A stretch of 64,000 nucleotides of DNA from Rhizobiales bacterium Ga0077537 (GCA_001464955.1 LNEM01000030.1:248001-312000), one strand, 5' to 3'. Positions 44,991 to 53,232 are shown, counted from the stretch's first letter. A program made the numbers and translations. Notes: a model not told the origin generated them from the sequence alone.

Positions 44991-45280
44991 GTGACGGTTT
45001 GCCCCCCTTTGCGGCGACCGAGTCTCGATACGGCCTCCTCGGCGATTCCCCCAGGCTCCCCCGTGAGGGTTTACCCCCCTTTGGGGTGCGGACGGGCAAT
45101 AGCGCCAAGCCGTGACGGTTTACTCCCCCGCCGCGTGTCGGTTTACTCCCCTTAGCGTGAGGGTTTCCCCACCCCAGTTGTGACGGTTTGCCCCGCCAAT
45201 CCGTGACGGTTTACCCTCCCCCTAATACCGTTAAATACCGATAAGGTTTTCCGGTACTGTTTGGAAGATCAATAAAGGCA
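44991..45280. other. oriV: Iteron-type replication origin (oriV) with AT-rich segment
   Basis: Seven direct repeats of the form GTGACGGTTTACCCCC start at 44991, 45063, 45112, 45135, 45157, 45180 and 45203; the last five are spaced 22-23 bp, two helical turns. The conserved core is GTG-A-C/G-GGTTT-A/G-CCCC. They are followed by an AT-rich stretch (45223-45280, TAATACCGTTAAATACCG) suited to strand opening. The array lies upstream of repA, whose product should bind it. No gene is present between 44870 and 45329. Confidence 0.88.
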
Positions 45281-45329
45281 CTCAGTTGGGTTGTATCTGG
45301 CGCCGCCCGAACTCACGCAAACTGTGAAG

Positions 45330-46193
45330 CTATGCCAAATCGCGAACTAATCGAACGCTTCCGTAGCCACCATCTGACGTCCCAAGGACGTTAGAAATTT
45401 TCCAATCATTACCGCTATGTCTTTCGACCGCCCACATGCTTGCTATTGCCTCAAAGTTGTTGTCGAACAAATTCGACGAGGCAAATCTGTCCAGGTCCGC
45501 GGCAATCCTCAAGAGTCCCTTCTCGTCCACGAATGGTACTCGGTAGTGAAATGCCCCAAGTGTGCTTGCCCATGTGATGTAGATCTGCGCCGCACTCGAC
45601 GTCATTTCAAGTTGGGGCTCAGCAAATGATATTTCGGGTAGGGCTTCACCGCTGCGCTCGTACATCGCGGCAAACGTTCTGCAGTGATAATCTTCTACAG
45701 CTGTGATGCTTGTGGCAATGCGCGTCTTTGAGCCTGGTTGCCTAAAGTCACTCGGCAGAACAGCCATCAGTGGCAGCAATGGCGAATCCACGAATATCGT
45801 CCAATCAGGAAGATGCTGCTCAGGCAACATCTCACATCGAACAGGATGCGCCATATTCGCGTGTATATAATTGCTCCAATCCGCGGCCTTGGTTAAATCT
45901 GACTTGACTGCCTTGCCGCTCTCAATTCGGCCAAGTCGTGCATGCTCAAATCGAGCCCCTTCGATTAATGCGCCCTCGAACGAGCAACCAACCAAGTTGG
46001 CTCCCCTGAAGTCTATACCGCGTAGATCCTCACCCACAAATGACATACCGGATAGATTGCGAAAGCGCAGCTCTGACTTGATGTCGAATTCGCCAGACGT
46101 CAGCAATCCGCGGAATGTCGCTTTCGTCGAATCGCGAATAGCATTGATTCGCCTTGTTATCTCGCTTTCCGGCCTATTCGTTCTCCCGATCAT
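45330..46193 (-). CDS. Pentapeptide-repeat protein of unknown function
   Basis: A 287-residue protein. About residues 45-85 are pentapeptide repeats (LSGMSFVGEDLRGIDFRGAN, then LVGCSFEGALIEGARFEHA), which form a right-handed beta-helix. The remaining 200 residues have no motif I recognise, except that the C-terminus (YGSVRLVRDLA) faintly recalls the end of formylglycine-generating-enzyme-like domains. I use the ATG at 46193, as a longer start would overlap the divergent gene. Codon and base composition are clearly more AT-rich than the neighbours, a sign of separate acquisition. Confidence 0.7.
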   Translation of the reverse strand: MIGRTNRPESEITRRINAIRDSTKATFRGLLTSGEFDIKSELRFRNLSGMSFVGEDLRGIDFRGANLVGCSFEGALIEGARFEHARLGRIESGKAVKSDLTKAADWSNYIHANMAHPVRCEMLPEQHLPDWTIFVDSPLLPLMAVLPSDFRQPGSKTRIATSITAVEDYHCRTFAAMYERSGEALPEISFAEPQLEMTSSAAQIYITWASTLGAFHYRVPFVDEKGLLRIAADLDRFASSNLFDNNFEAIASMWAVERHSGNDWKISNVLGTSDGGYGSVRLVRDLA

Positions 46194-46269
46194 CTTAACA
46201 TGCCTCAAACAAATATCTTTTACTTTCGCGCTCGCGATGATTTTCTTCCCTTTTTGGAGGGAGGACATA

Positions 46270-46764
46270 TTGAGTGAACTGGAATATCTGCTGGCCGCAT
46301 TTGATGCTGAGGTTGAGCAATTGGGAACGACAAACGCAGCAGTGCGAAAATTCATAGCTACGACGGCGCAAAGGCAGCGCGAAGGCTTGACTGGGTTTTA
46401 TCTGGAGCATGGTCGTCTACCGAGAACGATTGGTGAGCTGCTGAGGAGTGGATTGTCAGTGCCACGCATGCGGAATTACAAGTGGGCCGGAAAGGTCACA
46501 TTGACAGATGACTGGCCGGTCGAAGCGTATCTTCGACGCACTCAGGACGAAGTCGATGGACGTGATTATGGGGGTAACTTGACGGTTCGCTCCTTGCGGC
46601 TTGTCCATGCGGTCTATCGTGCTTACGATCCTATATCGCAGTGGCGCAGAGCGGCGGATGCCTTGACTGATCGAGGGTTCAGCGAAGAACAAATTCGTCT
46701 CCTTCGAACGGACGCACAGGTTCGCAAGGCGTGTCGCAAACTTTTGCAGCCCTACGAGCGATGA
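46270..46764 (+). CDS. Hypothetical protein, no family recognised
   Basis: A 164-residue soluble, helical protein. I choose a TTG at 46270 because GGAGGGAGG lies 6-13 bp upstream (46257-46265); an ATG at 46237 has no such site. It includes RQREGLTGFYLEHGRLP and WRRAADALTDRGFSEEQIRLL, without catalytic motifs. It is divergent from the pentapeptide gene (76 bp between starts) and convergent with the next gene. The AT-rich composition is shared with both neighbours, so the three may be one cargo unit. Confidence 0.6.
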   Translation: MSELEYLLAAFDAEVEQLGTTNAAVRKFIATTAQRQREGLTGFYLEHGRLPRTIGELLRSGLSVPRMRNYKWAGKVTLTDDWPVEAYLRRTQDEVDGRDYGGNLTVRSLRLVHAVYRAYDPISQWRRAADALTDRGFSEEQIRLLRTDAQVRKACRKLLQPYER

Positions 46765-46772
46765 GTTGATCA

Positions 46773-47765
46773 TCATCCCGCTCCAATCTCGATCTCGCAG
46801 GTCACGAGTTCAGTGTAGCCGTCCGGCGCTGAATTGAGACCTGTCTGCCGAATGAGTGCAATGAGCCGCCGCTTCTTGGCTTCGATATCTGTGATCAGTT
46901 TTGAAGTCTCGGCGGGAGTTGTCGAGGCAAGCCCATCCGTCAGAAAAGATGCGTCGCCGGAAGCCGCCTCGACTACCGCATCGCAATCCTGCACATCACC
47001 GAGCCAAGTGCCGAAGGTAACGGTCACACGATCACCGGGAGAAAGGCCTTCGAGTGGAGCGAACTCCGGACCGGTCGCGAATTTGCCGATCGGCGAATCT
47101 TGGCCTGCCACCTCCCAATAGGGATCGAGCCGTGTGCAGTAGCCGAGCATCACGACCGCTGTTCCAGGGCGACCGTATGCTTCTGTTGTGTACTCACGCG
47201 CCTCCGACCAGTACCGCTCCGCCTGCTCACTCAACCGTCCAGGATGCGGGTCCATGACCACGCGCCCGCGTTGAACCGCAAAGCCATGCCAGGGTGGGCA
47301 AGCTATGGTGACCGCCAAGCCTACCGTGCCAAAGCCCCACTGCCCTCCATCGATCGCCATTGACGCGACACGCATCGTGCTCGTGAGATTTGTCACTTTC
47401 GGCGAACCGGCAGGGCCAATTCGCGGCATGAGAGGTCTCGCTGCGTCTTTCCCGGTGTCGACGCGTTGCGGCTGGTGATGGCGATCTCGCTGCTCATTGT
47501 CCTTCGGACGAATGAGATAGCGGCCATATTCGTCCTCAGTGAAGAATTTGTTGAACGAAAAATAGTCTTCTTCAGACGAGAGTGCCGTCCGCTCACCCGT
47601 CCGGAATTTTCGTACCGTGTCGTATTCGGAAACGATCTCGTGGCCGGAGTCCCTTGCAGACTGGATTGTGCTCTTCAGAGTAGTATGACGCGTGGCGCGA
47701 TTAAGGTAGTCGCGAACCGCGGCAACCAACTGCGGACTTGCGATTTCCTGTTCATCTTTCGACAT
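46773..47765 (-). CDS. Hypothetical protein, no family recognised
   Basis: A 330-residue protein starting MSKDEQEIASPQLVAAVRDY with GAGGGG upstream. The N-terminal 90 residues are helical and resemble a DNA-binding or dimerisation segment; a linker rich in Arg, Gln and Pro follows; the rest is a mixed alpha/beta domain (AIDGGQWGFGTVGLAVTIA; PGDRVTVTFGTWLGDV) with a final helical part. No membrane segment. It is encoded convergently to the 46270 gene with 8 bp between the stops. Confidence 0.6.
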   Translation of the reverse strand: MSKDEQEIASPQLVAAVRDYLNRATRHTTLKSTIQSARDSGHEIVSEYDTVRKFRTGERTALSSEEDYFSFNKFFTEDEYGRYLIRPKDNEQRDRHHQPQRVDTGKDAARPLMPRIGPAGSPKVTNLTSTMRVASMAIDGGQWGFGTVGLAVTIACPPWHGFAVQRGRVVMDPHPGRLSEQAERYWSEAREYTTEAYGRPGTAVVMLGYCTRLDPYWEVAGQDSPIGKFATGPEFAPLEGLSPGDRVTVTFGTWLGDVQDCDAVVEAASGDASFLTDGLASTTPAETSKLITDIEAKKRRLIALIRQTGLNSAPDGYTELVTCEIEIGAG

Positions 47766-47824
47766 GACCACCCCTCAACTACCGGCTCATTTCACGTCGC
47801 ATCTAGCCTGCTTACCATCGTGGT

Positions 47825-47894
47825 TTGTCCGATCTTTCGGACAATGATGTCCGGGACTTCGGACCGGCTTGTCCGCTGCACCGGGCCTTCGGAC
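47825..47894. promoter_or_regulatory. Phased operator array GTCCG/CGGAC
   Basis: A perfect palindrome TTGTCCGA-TCTT-TCGGACAA lies at 47825-47844. GTCCG half-sites recur exactly every 22 bp (47827, 47849, 47871), each with a partner CGGAC (47838, 47860, 47890). The array sits between the starts of the 46773 gene and the 47962 gene, and ends about 70 bp before the latter. Likely an operator for an RHH- or HTH-type regulator. Confidence 0.7.
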
Positions 47895-47961
47895 GGACCT
47901 CCTAAGCTATCCCATTGTCACCCTGATGCAATCGATCGGGGCACGACATTAGGAGATCGAC

Positions 47962-48399
47962 ATGTCCCAAGGTGCCTACCATCCTCATCGCAAGCCCAAC
48001 GGCCAGGTCGTCCGCAAGGACGACGAACTTGATGGCCGTACGCTCAAGGTTCTCCATCGTGACACCCCTTACTATGTGCGGCTGGAGCTCGAGTGGTTCA
48101 AGCGCTTGGAGCGCCTGCTCGATGTCCCTGCCAATCGGCAGGCAGGTACGGCTGTCTCCGGTTGTCGTGCCAGAGCTGATCTGATTGAGCATGGCTTCAA
48201 GACGTTCTTGCGCATCGACGAACTGGCCCGCGAGATGAACTACCGCAACACCGATGATCTCGTCACGCACCTGATCCAGGGGTACCGCTTCCTCCAGCGT
48301 CAGACCGCAGCCCCGGAATGGTTGAGCATTGAAGCGCCGCGCGTCGCCCTGCCGCCGCCGGCTCAAGCGGACAAGGAGAAGGGAGGGGAGCATGGCTGA
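47962..48399 (+). CDS. Hypothetical accessory protein of the element (possible DNA-binding)
   Basis: A 145-residue protein preceded by AGGAG at good spacing. The body has RLELEWFKRLERLLD and DLIEHGFKTFLRIDELAREM followed by a helical stretch up to residue 115; the tail is Pro/Lys/Gly-rich. It might be a small DNA-binding regulator acting on the palindrome array just upstream. It overlaps the next short gene by 8 bp, so the two are translationally coupled. Confidence 0.62.
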   Translation: MSQGAYHPHRKPNGQVVRKDDELDGRTLKVLHRDTPYYVRLELEWFKRLERLLDVPANRQAGTAVSGCRARADLIEHGFKTFLRIDELAREMNYRNTDDLVTHLIQGYRFLQRQTAAPEWLSIEAPRVALPPPAQADKEKGGEHG

Positions 48400-48562
48400 C
48401 ATCGCTCACGCCTCGCCTCGCGCTGAACCGGCAACCAACATCATCGATTTGGACACCCAGCGACGGTTGCGCCAGTTGATGAAACGAGACCACGTCGACT
48501 GGCGCACATTCCTGAGGCGCGCCGTCGAAGCCTACGACCTGATGTACTCACGCTCTGAATGA
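48392..48562 (+). CDS. Short RHH-like hypothetical protein
   Basis: A 56-residue protein starting inside the end of the previous gene, with GGGAGGGGAG as ribosome site. The C-terminal RRLRQLMKRDHVDWRTFLRRAVEAYD looks like the two helices of a small ribbon-helix-helix or coiled-coil domain. It probably acts with the product of the preceding gene. A strong terminator follows 9 bp after its stop. Confidence 0.6.
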   Translation: MADIAHASPRAEPATNIIDLDTQRRLRQLMKRDHVDWRTFLRRAVEAYDLMYSRSE

Positions 48563-48571
48563 TGATCGCCC

Positions 48572-48607
48572 GAAGAGCGCCGGACCATCCGGCGCTCTTC
48601 TTGTTTC
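48572..48607 (+). terminator. Rho-independent terminator
   Basis: A perfect 12-bp stem GAAGAGCGCCGG/CCGGCGCTCTTC with a 5-nt loop (48572-48583, 48589-48600) is followed by TTGTTT. It ends the two-gene unit 47962-48562 and, as a palindrome, can also help stop the convergent 48613 gene. Confidence 0.88.
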
Positions 48608-48612
48608 AGGTG

Positions 48613-49617
48613 TTATGCATCGGATTGTTCGATCTCCCCGTTCAGCTTGCGCCGGCGGCTTGGCCGGTCCGATCGCGGTGCCGGCAATTGCCCCTTGCGC
48701 GGCCGGACCACTACTGCAGCCCGCTGACCGTTGTCAGGTGCAGTTGCATCAGGCTCATCCGGCTTGCTCGTCGGCTCGCTGTCATCGCTAGCGGCCAGTG
48801 CCTCATTTTCCACTGGATGCGGGCTGTCAGTCGGGCGGGTCGTAGGCTTTGAAGACCTGTTGTGCGCGAGGAACAACCCCAATCCGGAGCCCACCTCCAC
48901 CACGATCGCCATCAGCGCCGAGAGCCCGCGCTGTACCTGCGCTTCGCTCAATCCCAATGTCTGCGCCAAGGCATGGGCCTGCGGATCGCTCGCTATGCCT
49001 CCTCCGGCTTTGCGTAGCCCGTCCATCTCCCGTTCGATCGCCACGATCTCCTGCTCGAGCCTCGCAGCCTCGCGTGACGCAATCCGCTCGCTGCGCAATC
49101 GGCTGACCCCATCGCAGAACTCACGCAGCGTGCGCCCGTTGATGACGCTGCATTGGCGCGATGCCATCCAACGCGCATCGCGTTGGCCTGTTGCCAGATC
49201 CTCATCGACCAGCGCGGCAAACCGATGGGGCGGAAGTGCATCCCGTTTCTTGCGCAACGCGCCCAATTGCGCCTCCAGGGCGGCCAGTCGCAGATTGCCA
49301 CGCGCTTTCTCGCCAAGTACCGCCTCCCGGTTGCTCGCCGCAAAGCCGAGTGCGGCAGCAAGGGAGAGGGCGCTGAACAGCACGAAGGTGAGCGTCCCGA
49401 TCAGCGCGAAGCCCCAGCGTCGATCACGAAGCGCTTCCGCGATCTGCAGCGCCAACACGGCCTTCAGGATATCGACGCCAACCGCGACCGCACCCAGGAT
49501 CAACCCCTCCTCGGGGGTGCGTCCCATCGACCGCGCGAAAGTGAAATTCATCGTTGCCGAAGCGGCCACCAGAACGATCGCCGCGATGATCGCAGCCGCG
49601 GTCCAGACCCGTCGCAT
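48613..49617 (-). CDS. Membrane protein with long coiled coil, function unknown
   Basis: A 334-residue protein. Three or four predicted N-terminal membrane helices (from AAIIAAIVLVAASATMNF to about residue 105) are followed by an extended helical region rich in Arg, Glu, Ala and Leu that should form a coiled coil (residues 105-215), a further hydrophobic segment (GLSALMAIVVEVGSGLGLFL, about 235-255) and a disordered Ser/Pro/Glu/Asp tail. The ATG at 49617 has GGAGG upstream. It is divergent from the protease gene. A scaffold role in the transfer apparatus is possible but unproven. Confidence 0.65.
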   Translation of the reverse strand: MRRVWTAAAIIAAIVLVAASATMNFTFARSMGRTPEEGLILGAVAVGVDILKAVLALQIAEALRDRRWGFALIGTLTFVLFSALSLAAALGFAASNREAVLGEKARGNLRLAALEAQLGALRKKRDALPPHRFAALVDEDLATGQRDARWMASRQCSVINGRTLREFCDGVSRLRSERIASREAARLEQEIVAIEREMDGLRKAGGGIASDPQAHALAQTLGLSEAQVQRGLSALMAIVVEVGSGLGLFLAHNRSSKPTTRPTDSPHPVENEALAASDDSEPTSKPDEPDATAPDNGQRAAVVVRPRKGQLPAPRSDRPSRRRKLNGEIEQSDA

Positions 49618-49751
49618 ACATGCCTCCATAGTAAGGCATGTTGCGTACAGCGGCTCATTCGCGAGCATCGAGCCTGCGGTAGGTGCGCGCCAGCTTTCTG
49701 ATATGCGCCCCGCCGGCATTCTCTGTCTGCCTCTTGATGAGGAGGCAGGTT

Positions 49752-50600
49752 ATGATCTCCGCACGTTTCGCGCTCAGCATCGCTGGCGCATTGACGCTAG
49801 GCGCCTGGCTCGCGCGCACCGAGATGGGCGCGCATGTCCGGTCGGCTCCGCCGCACGAAACCCTGCATACCGTCTTCAGCAGCGTGGCGACGTTCCTCGA
49901 AGGCCGCATGCCCATATCTAGTGTGCATCAGGATTATTCCGAGCGGCTCGCCGAGTTCCGACCCGATGAACCGCTGCGGCGCCTCGCCGCCAGCATCGGC
50001 ATGCTCGTCATCGAAACCAGCACCCCCACGCAGCGCTGGACCTACCGTTGCACCGCCGCCGTCATCGCCCAGCAGCAGATCGTCACCAACCACCACTGCA
50101 CCGAGACGGCAGCGGGAGAGAAGATCGACCGCATCACGCTCTGGCTCGATTACATCGACGAGAACAATGTCACTTTGATCGATGTTGATCCCGCTGCCGT
50201 GGAGCAGGACAAAGCGCTGGACTATGCGATCCTCAACCTGAAGCAGGTGGTGAATTCACACGCATATGTGCTGCCGAAGCTCACCTTCCGTGCTGCGCTG
50301 CCGGGCGAGCGGCTTCTACTCGTTCATCACAGCCGCGGTGACGTGAAAGCGGTGACGCGCTATCGCTGCCGTGTCGCGACCGAGAGCAATCTAGGGCCCG
50401 ACAAGCTCGCCCATAGCTGCTCGGCCACATCGGGAAGCTCGGGTTCGCTGCTGCTCGCCGAGCGCGATCATGCCGTTGTCGGGCTGCATCGCAGCTCGGT
50501 GAAGGAGCCCAAGCCCTATGTCGGCTATGCCACCCCGGCCATGACGCTGCTGGCCAAGAGCCCGGTGCTCCAGCGCCTCTCGCGCCAGAGCGTGCGGTAA
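49752..50600 (+). CDS. Membrane-anchored trypsin-like serine protease
   Basis: A 282-residue protein with an N-terminal signal peptide or anchor (RFALSIAGALTLGAWLA). The chymotrypsin-type triad is visible: His in IVTNHHCTE, Asp in ALDYAILNLK and the nucleophile Ser in ATSGSSGSLLL. A cysteine before the His and one at HSCSATSG may form the usual disulfide. It should act in the periplasm or outer envelope. The start follows GAGGAGG. It stands between two genes for unknown membrane proteins; a role in processing a pilus or surface protein during transfer is speculation. Confidence 0.82.
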   Translation: MISARFALSIAGALTLGAWLARTEMGAHVRSAPPHETLHTVFSSVATFLEGRMPISSVHQDYSERLAEFRPDEPLRRLAASIGMLVIETSTPTQRWTYRCTAAVIAQQQIVTNHHCTETAAGEKIDRITLWLDYIDENNVTLIDVDPAAVEQDKALDYAILNLKQVVNSHAYVLPKLTFRAALPGERLLLVHHSRGDVKAVTRYRCRVATESNLGPDKLAHSCSATSGSSGSLLLAERDHAVVGLHRSSVKEPKPYVGYATPAMTLLAKSPVLQRLSRQSVR

Positions 50601-50675
50601 GGCGACGATCTTGATGAAGCGAGGTCGAGCGCGGCTGGCTCTGGTGCGGCCGGCCTGCCGCGCTCAACGCGGCTT

Positions 50676-51977
50676 TCAATGGCCAGCCTTGCGCAGCGGC
50701 GCGAAGAGTTCGGTGAAGCTCTCGAAGCTCGACCAGGGCTTGCCGTTCTGCTCGATGAATTTCCGCACCTCGATACCCGCCGGACCGGAGTAGGGCAGGA
50801 GATAGACGCCGCCCGCGCTGCGCACATTTTCGAGCCGCCTGCGCTTACCGCCCGCAATCACATCGAACACCAGCCGGTCGGTGCCGAGACTCGCATAGCC
50901 CGGACCGCCATCCCAGACCGCATAATGCGTGCCATCGATTGCAATGCCGAATACGCGCCCGAAGGCGACATCGTAGCCATAGGGCGAGTACAGCACGCGC
51001 TTTCCCGCATCCACGCCGAGCATCGCCGCCAGCTCGCGCTCGAGATGTACCGTCTCGAACCTGGTCACGCCGAAGCGCTCGATCTTGTAGGGCACCGGTG
51101 CCACGGTTGTTGGTGTCGGCATGGCAGTGCCGAGCGCGATCGCAAAGAGATCGAAGCGCCGCTCCAGATCGGGCGTGACGGGAATGTCGGCGAGATTGCT
51201 CGTACTGAGCTGCCCTTCCGTATTGCGATAGCCCTGATAGTCGTAGCCATAGAGCAGGAGCATCGCCGTGCAGTGCGCCTGAGCACATTCAGCGCGGCGG
51301 CGCGTCAGCCTGCCCGGATCATCGATGCGAAATACCCGGCCGTCGCGGTCGATCGGCTCGCCAAGTGCGATCTCGCTCAAGCCCCCACCATGATAGGCCT
51401 TGAGCTTGAAGCCCTTGGCCGGATCCCACTTGCCGGTATTGATGCGCGACAGATCGAACAGGATGCGCGGCCTGCCGTCGGTGCCGAGGAAGAAGGCGAT
51501 GCGTACCTTATCGCCCTTGTGTCCGGTGATCTCCTCCAACATCAGTGTTTCGGTCTTAGGATGCATTGCTTCCAGGAGCGCCTGAAAGAACGGCGTCGTG
51601 CGCATCAGCCGATTGCATTCGGCCGTATCGCTCGCGACATTGCTGCCGCGCCAATCGCACAGGCTGCCCGATTTGAGCTCATACATCCAGCGCAGTTCCG
51701 AGAGCGCGGTGTGCCTAGGCGGTTTGCTGCCGAACGCCGCGCTCATCCGTCTGTCCAAGGCTTCGCGCTCGCCGCGCGTCAAGCGCACAGGGCCGGGCGG
51801 TGCGCGTGACAGCAATCCGCCGATGCCGCGCGGTGCTTCTGCGTTGGTCAACCGGCGCCCGAGCACACCGTCGAGCAGTCCAAAGCCATATCCCGCCAGC
51901 TCGAGACCGAGCCAGACCATGATCGCCACTCCCTGCAGCAGCAGGTAGGAGCGGCGGAACAGATTGAAGATTGCCAT
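50676..51977 (-). CDS. Hypothetical protein with N-terminal membrane anchor
   Basis: A 433-residue protein with one predicted membrane helix near the start (LLLQGVAIMVWLGLELAGYGFG) and a large remaining domain with many aromatic and charged residues (YELKSGSLCDWRG; HYAVWDGGPGYASLGTDRLVFD). The large part is probably periplasmic. The ATG at 51977 has GGGAGG about 10 bp upstream; an alternative GTG at 51986 is too close to that site. It converges on the protease gene. I recognise no family or catalytic motif. Confidence 0.62.
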   Translation of the reverse strand: MAIFNLFRRSYLLLQGVAIMVWLGLELAGYGFGLLDGVLGRRLTNAEAPRGIGGLLSRAPPGPVRLTRGEREALDRRMSAAFGSKPPRHTALSELRWMYELKSGSLCDWRGSNVASDTAECNRLMRTTPFFQALLEAMHPKTETLMLEEITGHKGDKVRIAFFLGTDGRPRILFDLSRINTGKWDPAKGFKLKAYHGGGLSEIALGEPIDRDGRVFRIDDPGRLTRRRAECAQAHCTAMLLLYGYDYQGYRNTEGQLSTSNLADIPVTPDLERRFDLFAIALGTAMPTPTTVAPVPYKIERFGVTRFETVHLERELAAMLGVDAGKRVLYSPYGYDVAFGRVFGIAIDGTHYAVWDGGPGYASLGTDRLVFDVIAGGKRRRLENVRSAGGVYLLPYSGPAGIEVRKFIEQNGKPWSSFESFTELFAPLRKAGH

Positions 51978-52108
51978 CAGCCTCACGCCTCCCTTCTAAA
52001 GCGCGCCCCACGGCGCGCCTCACGAGGCGTAGTTCGATCGGGCCGTCAGCTTCCAGATTGCAGCCGGGTCTCATTATCGTCGCTTCGTAGCCGACGACGA
52101 GGCCGCTC

Positions 52109-52714
52109 ATGCCGATGCACAAATCCGAAACTGCGCAGCGTCATCTGCCGGAGGTTCCGCGGCATCTGCCCGCTGATCTCTACGGACATTTCGACATCCA
52201 GCATACGCCCGATGGCGGCAAGCGTTATTCCCTGCCGCATACGCTCGGCGCCAGTGTAATGGCGTTCGCGATGCGCGCGAAAGTCGTTCTTGGCGTTGCC
52301 GCTCTCGCCATCATCTGGCCGGCGCTGTTTCCGGAGCGTGAGGCCGGATCGCCGCTTAGCGTGACCTGGCTCTACATCGTGCTGGTGTTCTTCCTGTTGC
52401 ACGGAATGTTGGCCCTCGGCGTGACAGCTGCCTTCATCATCACCGGCTTGCGCAAGATCACCCGCATCACCATCCGCCCGGACGGTCTCATTCTCGATGA
52501 TGTGAGCTTCTTCGCCGCCGACCACATCTGGGTCGTGGGCTATGGCGTCACCAGCAATGAAGGCAAGGCCGACGAGGCTTTCGAGCCGCACATCACCATC
52601 CAGGTCGGCACCAACCGCATCACACTCGCCGAGGGCGTCGAGGCAGAAGCCGGCAAGCTCTTCATGCGCCTCTTCCAGGAAGACACCCGCCATTACTGGG
52701 CGCGCCATAACTGA
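52109..52714 (+). CDS. Integral membrane protein, function unknown
   Basis: A 201-residue protein with two predicted membrane helices (about residues 50-72 and 90-113) and a C-terminal cytosolic or periplasmic domain of about 85 residues with mixed alpha/beta pattern (ITIRPDGLILDDVSFFAADH). The overall shape resembles PH-domain/TM proteins of unknown role, but this is resemblance only. A double hairpin follows, then a very small gene, on the same strand. Confidence 0.6.
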   Translation: MPMHKSETAQRHLPEVPRHLPADLYGHFDIQHTPDGGKRYSLPHTLGASVMAFAMRAKVVLGVAALAIIWPALFPEREAGSPLSVTWLYIVLVFFLLHGMLALGVTAAFIITGLRKITRITIRPDGLILDDVSFFAADHIWVVGYGVTSNEGKADEAFEPHITIQVGTNRITLAEGVEAEAGKLFMRLFQEDTRHYWARHN

Positions 52715-52721
52715 CACCCCA

Positions 52722-52762
52722 TTCCGCCCGACCGGGCGGAACAGCCGGCGGGTTCGCCCGCC
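52722..52762 (+). terminator. Two consecutive hairpins after the 52109 gene
   Basis: TTCCGCCC/GGGCGGAA with a 4-nt loop (52722-52741) is followed closely by GGCGGG-TTCG-CCCGCC (52747-52762), the second with a UUCG tetraloop that makes RNA hairpins unusually stable. No T-run follows, so the pair is more likely a processing or stability element than a simple terminator. Confidence 0.55.
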
Positions 52763-52805
52763 ATTCCTCGCCGCATCAGCGGCACCACAGCAGAAGGAAG
52801 ACACC

Positions 52806-52934
52806 ATGTTCGGTTCCCTCTTCGACGCCATCAAGGACATCGCCATCGCCGACAAGAAGGCGGATGCGCCGCCGCCGCCAACCCTGCCGACGATCGAGAT
52901 CCAGAACTGGTACGACACGAACCGCAAGGAATAG
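52806..52934 (+). CDS. Very small hypothetical protein
   Basis: A 42-residue frame with AGAAGGAAG as ribosome site. The first half is helical (MFGSLFDAIKDIAIADKKA), then a Pro run and TIEIQNWYDTNRKE. The hairpins on both sides and the good start site support a real gene. No function can be offered. Confidence 0.5.
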   Translation: MFGSLFDAIKDIAIADKKADAPPPPTLPTIEIQNWYDTNRKE

Positions 52935-52953
52935 GCGGGAGGTACGCAACTGG

Positions 52954-52976
52954 CAGTGGCGGCATTGCCGCCACTG
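52954..52976. terminator. Hairpin after the small 52806 gene
   Basis: A perfect 10-bp stem CAGTGGCGGC/GCCGCCACTG with loop ATT, 20 bp after the stop codon. No T-run follows, so it is another strong hairpin in this small-gene stretch that may end or stabilise transcripts. Confidence 0.55.
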
Positions 52977-53000
52977 TCTCATCAGCAATGGAGAACCCGC

Positions 53001-53180
53001 ATGTTGAAAAGCGCCTGCGATCCATGCCCCATCTGCGGTGCCCCGCAATGTGCCGCAACCCGCCTGCCACTGCTCGCCATCATCGTCCGCTGCGCTGGCA
53101 CCTGTCCCCAGGCCGGTCCTGTCATACACTGCCAGTGCGATCGCAGTGACACCGCTACGCGCCTCGCACGCAGCATCTGA
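53001..53180 (+). CDS. Possible small Cys-rich protein
   Basis: A 59-residue frame with paired cysteines (ACDPCPICGAPQC, then VRCAGTCPQ and HCQC) that could bind zinc. A weak GGAG lies upstream of the ATG. Frames of this size arise by chance, so support is only moderate. Confidence 0.35.
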   Translation: MLKSACDPCPICGAPQCAATRLPLLAIIVRCAGTCPQAGPVIHCQCDRSDTATRLARSI

Positions 53181-53200
53181 CATCAACGCCGCCCGTTACG

Positions 53201-53232
53201 AAAAGTCCCGCTCACCGTGAGGTGGGCGGGAC
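53201..53232 (-). terminator. Rho-independent terminator of the coupling-protein gene
   Basis: A 12-bp stem with one G-T pair (53205-53216 with 53221-53232, loop GTGA) lies 33 bp after the coupling-protein stop on the minus strand and is followed there by TTTT. Confidence 0.75.

Noticed and set aside
44991-45222. CRISPR array
   Set aside because: The repeats are 15-18 bp with 5-8 bp between the closest copies and upstream of repA, so they are iterons; no cas genes or spacer-like segments exist in the window.
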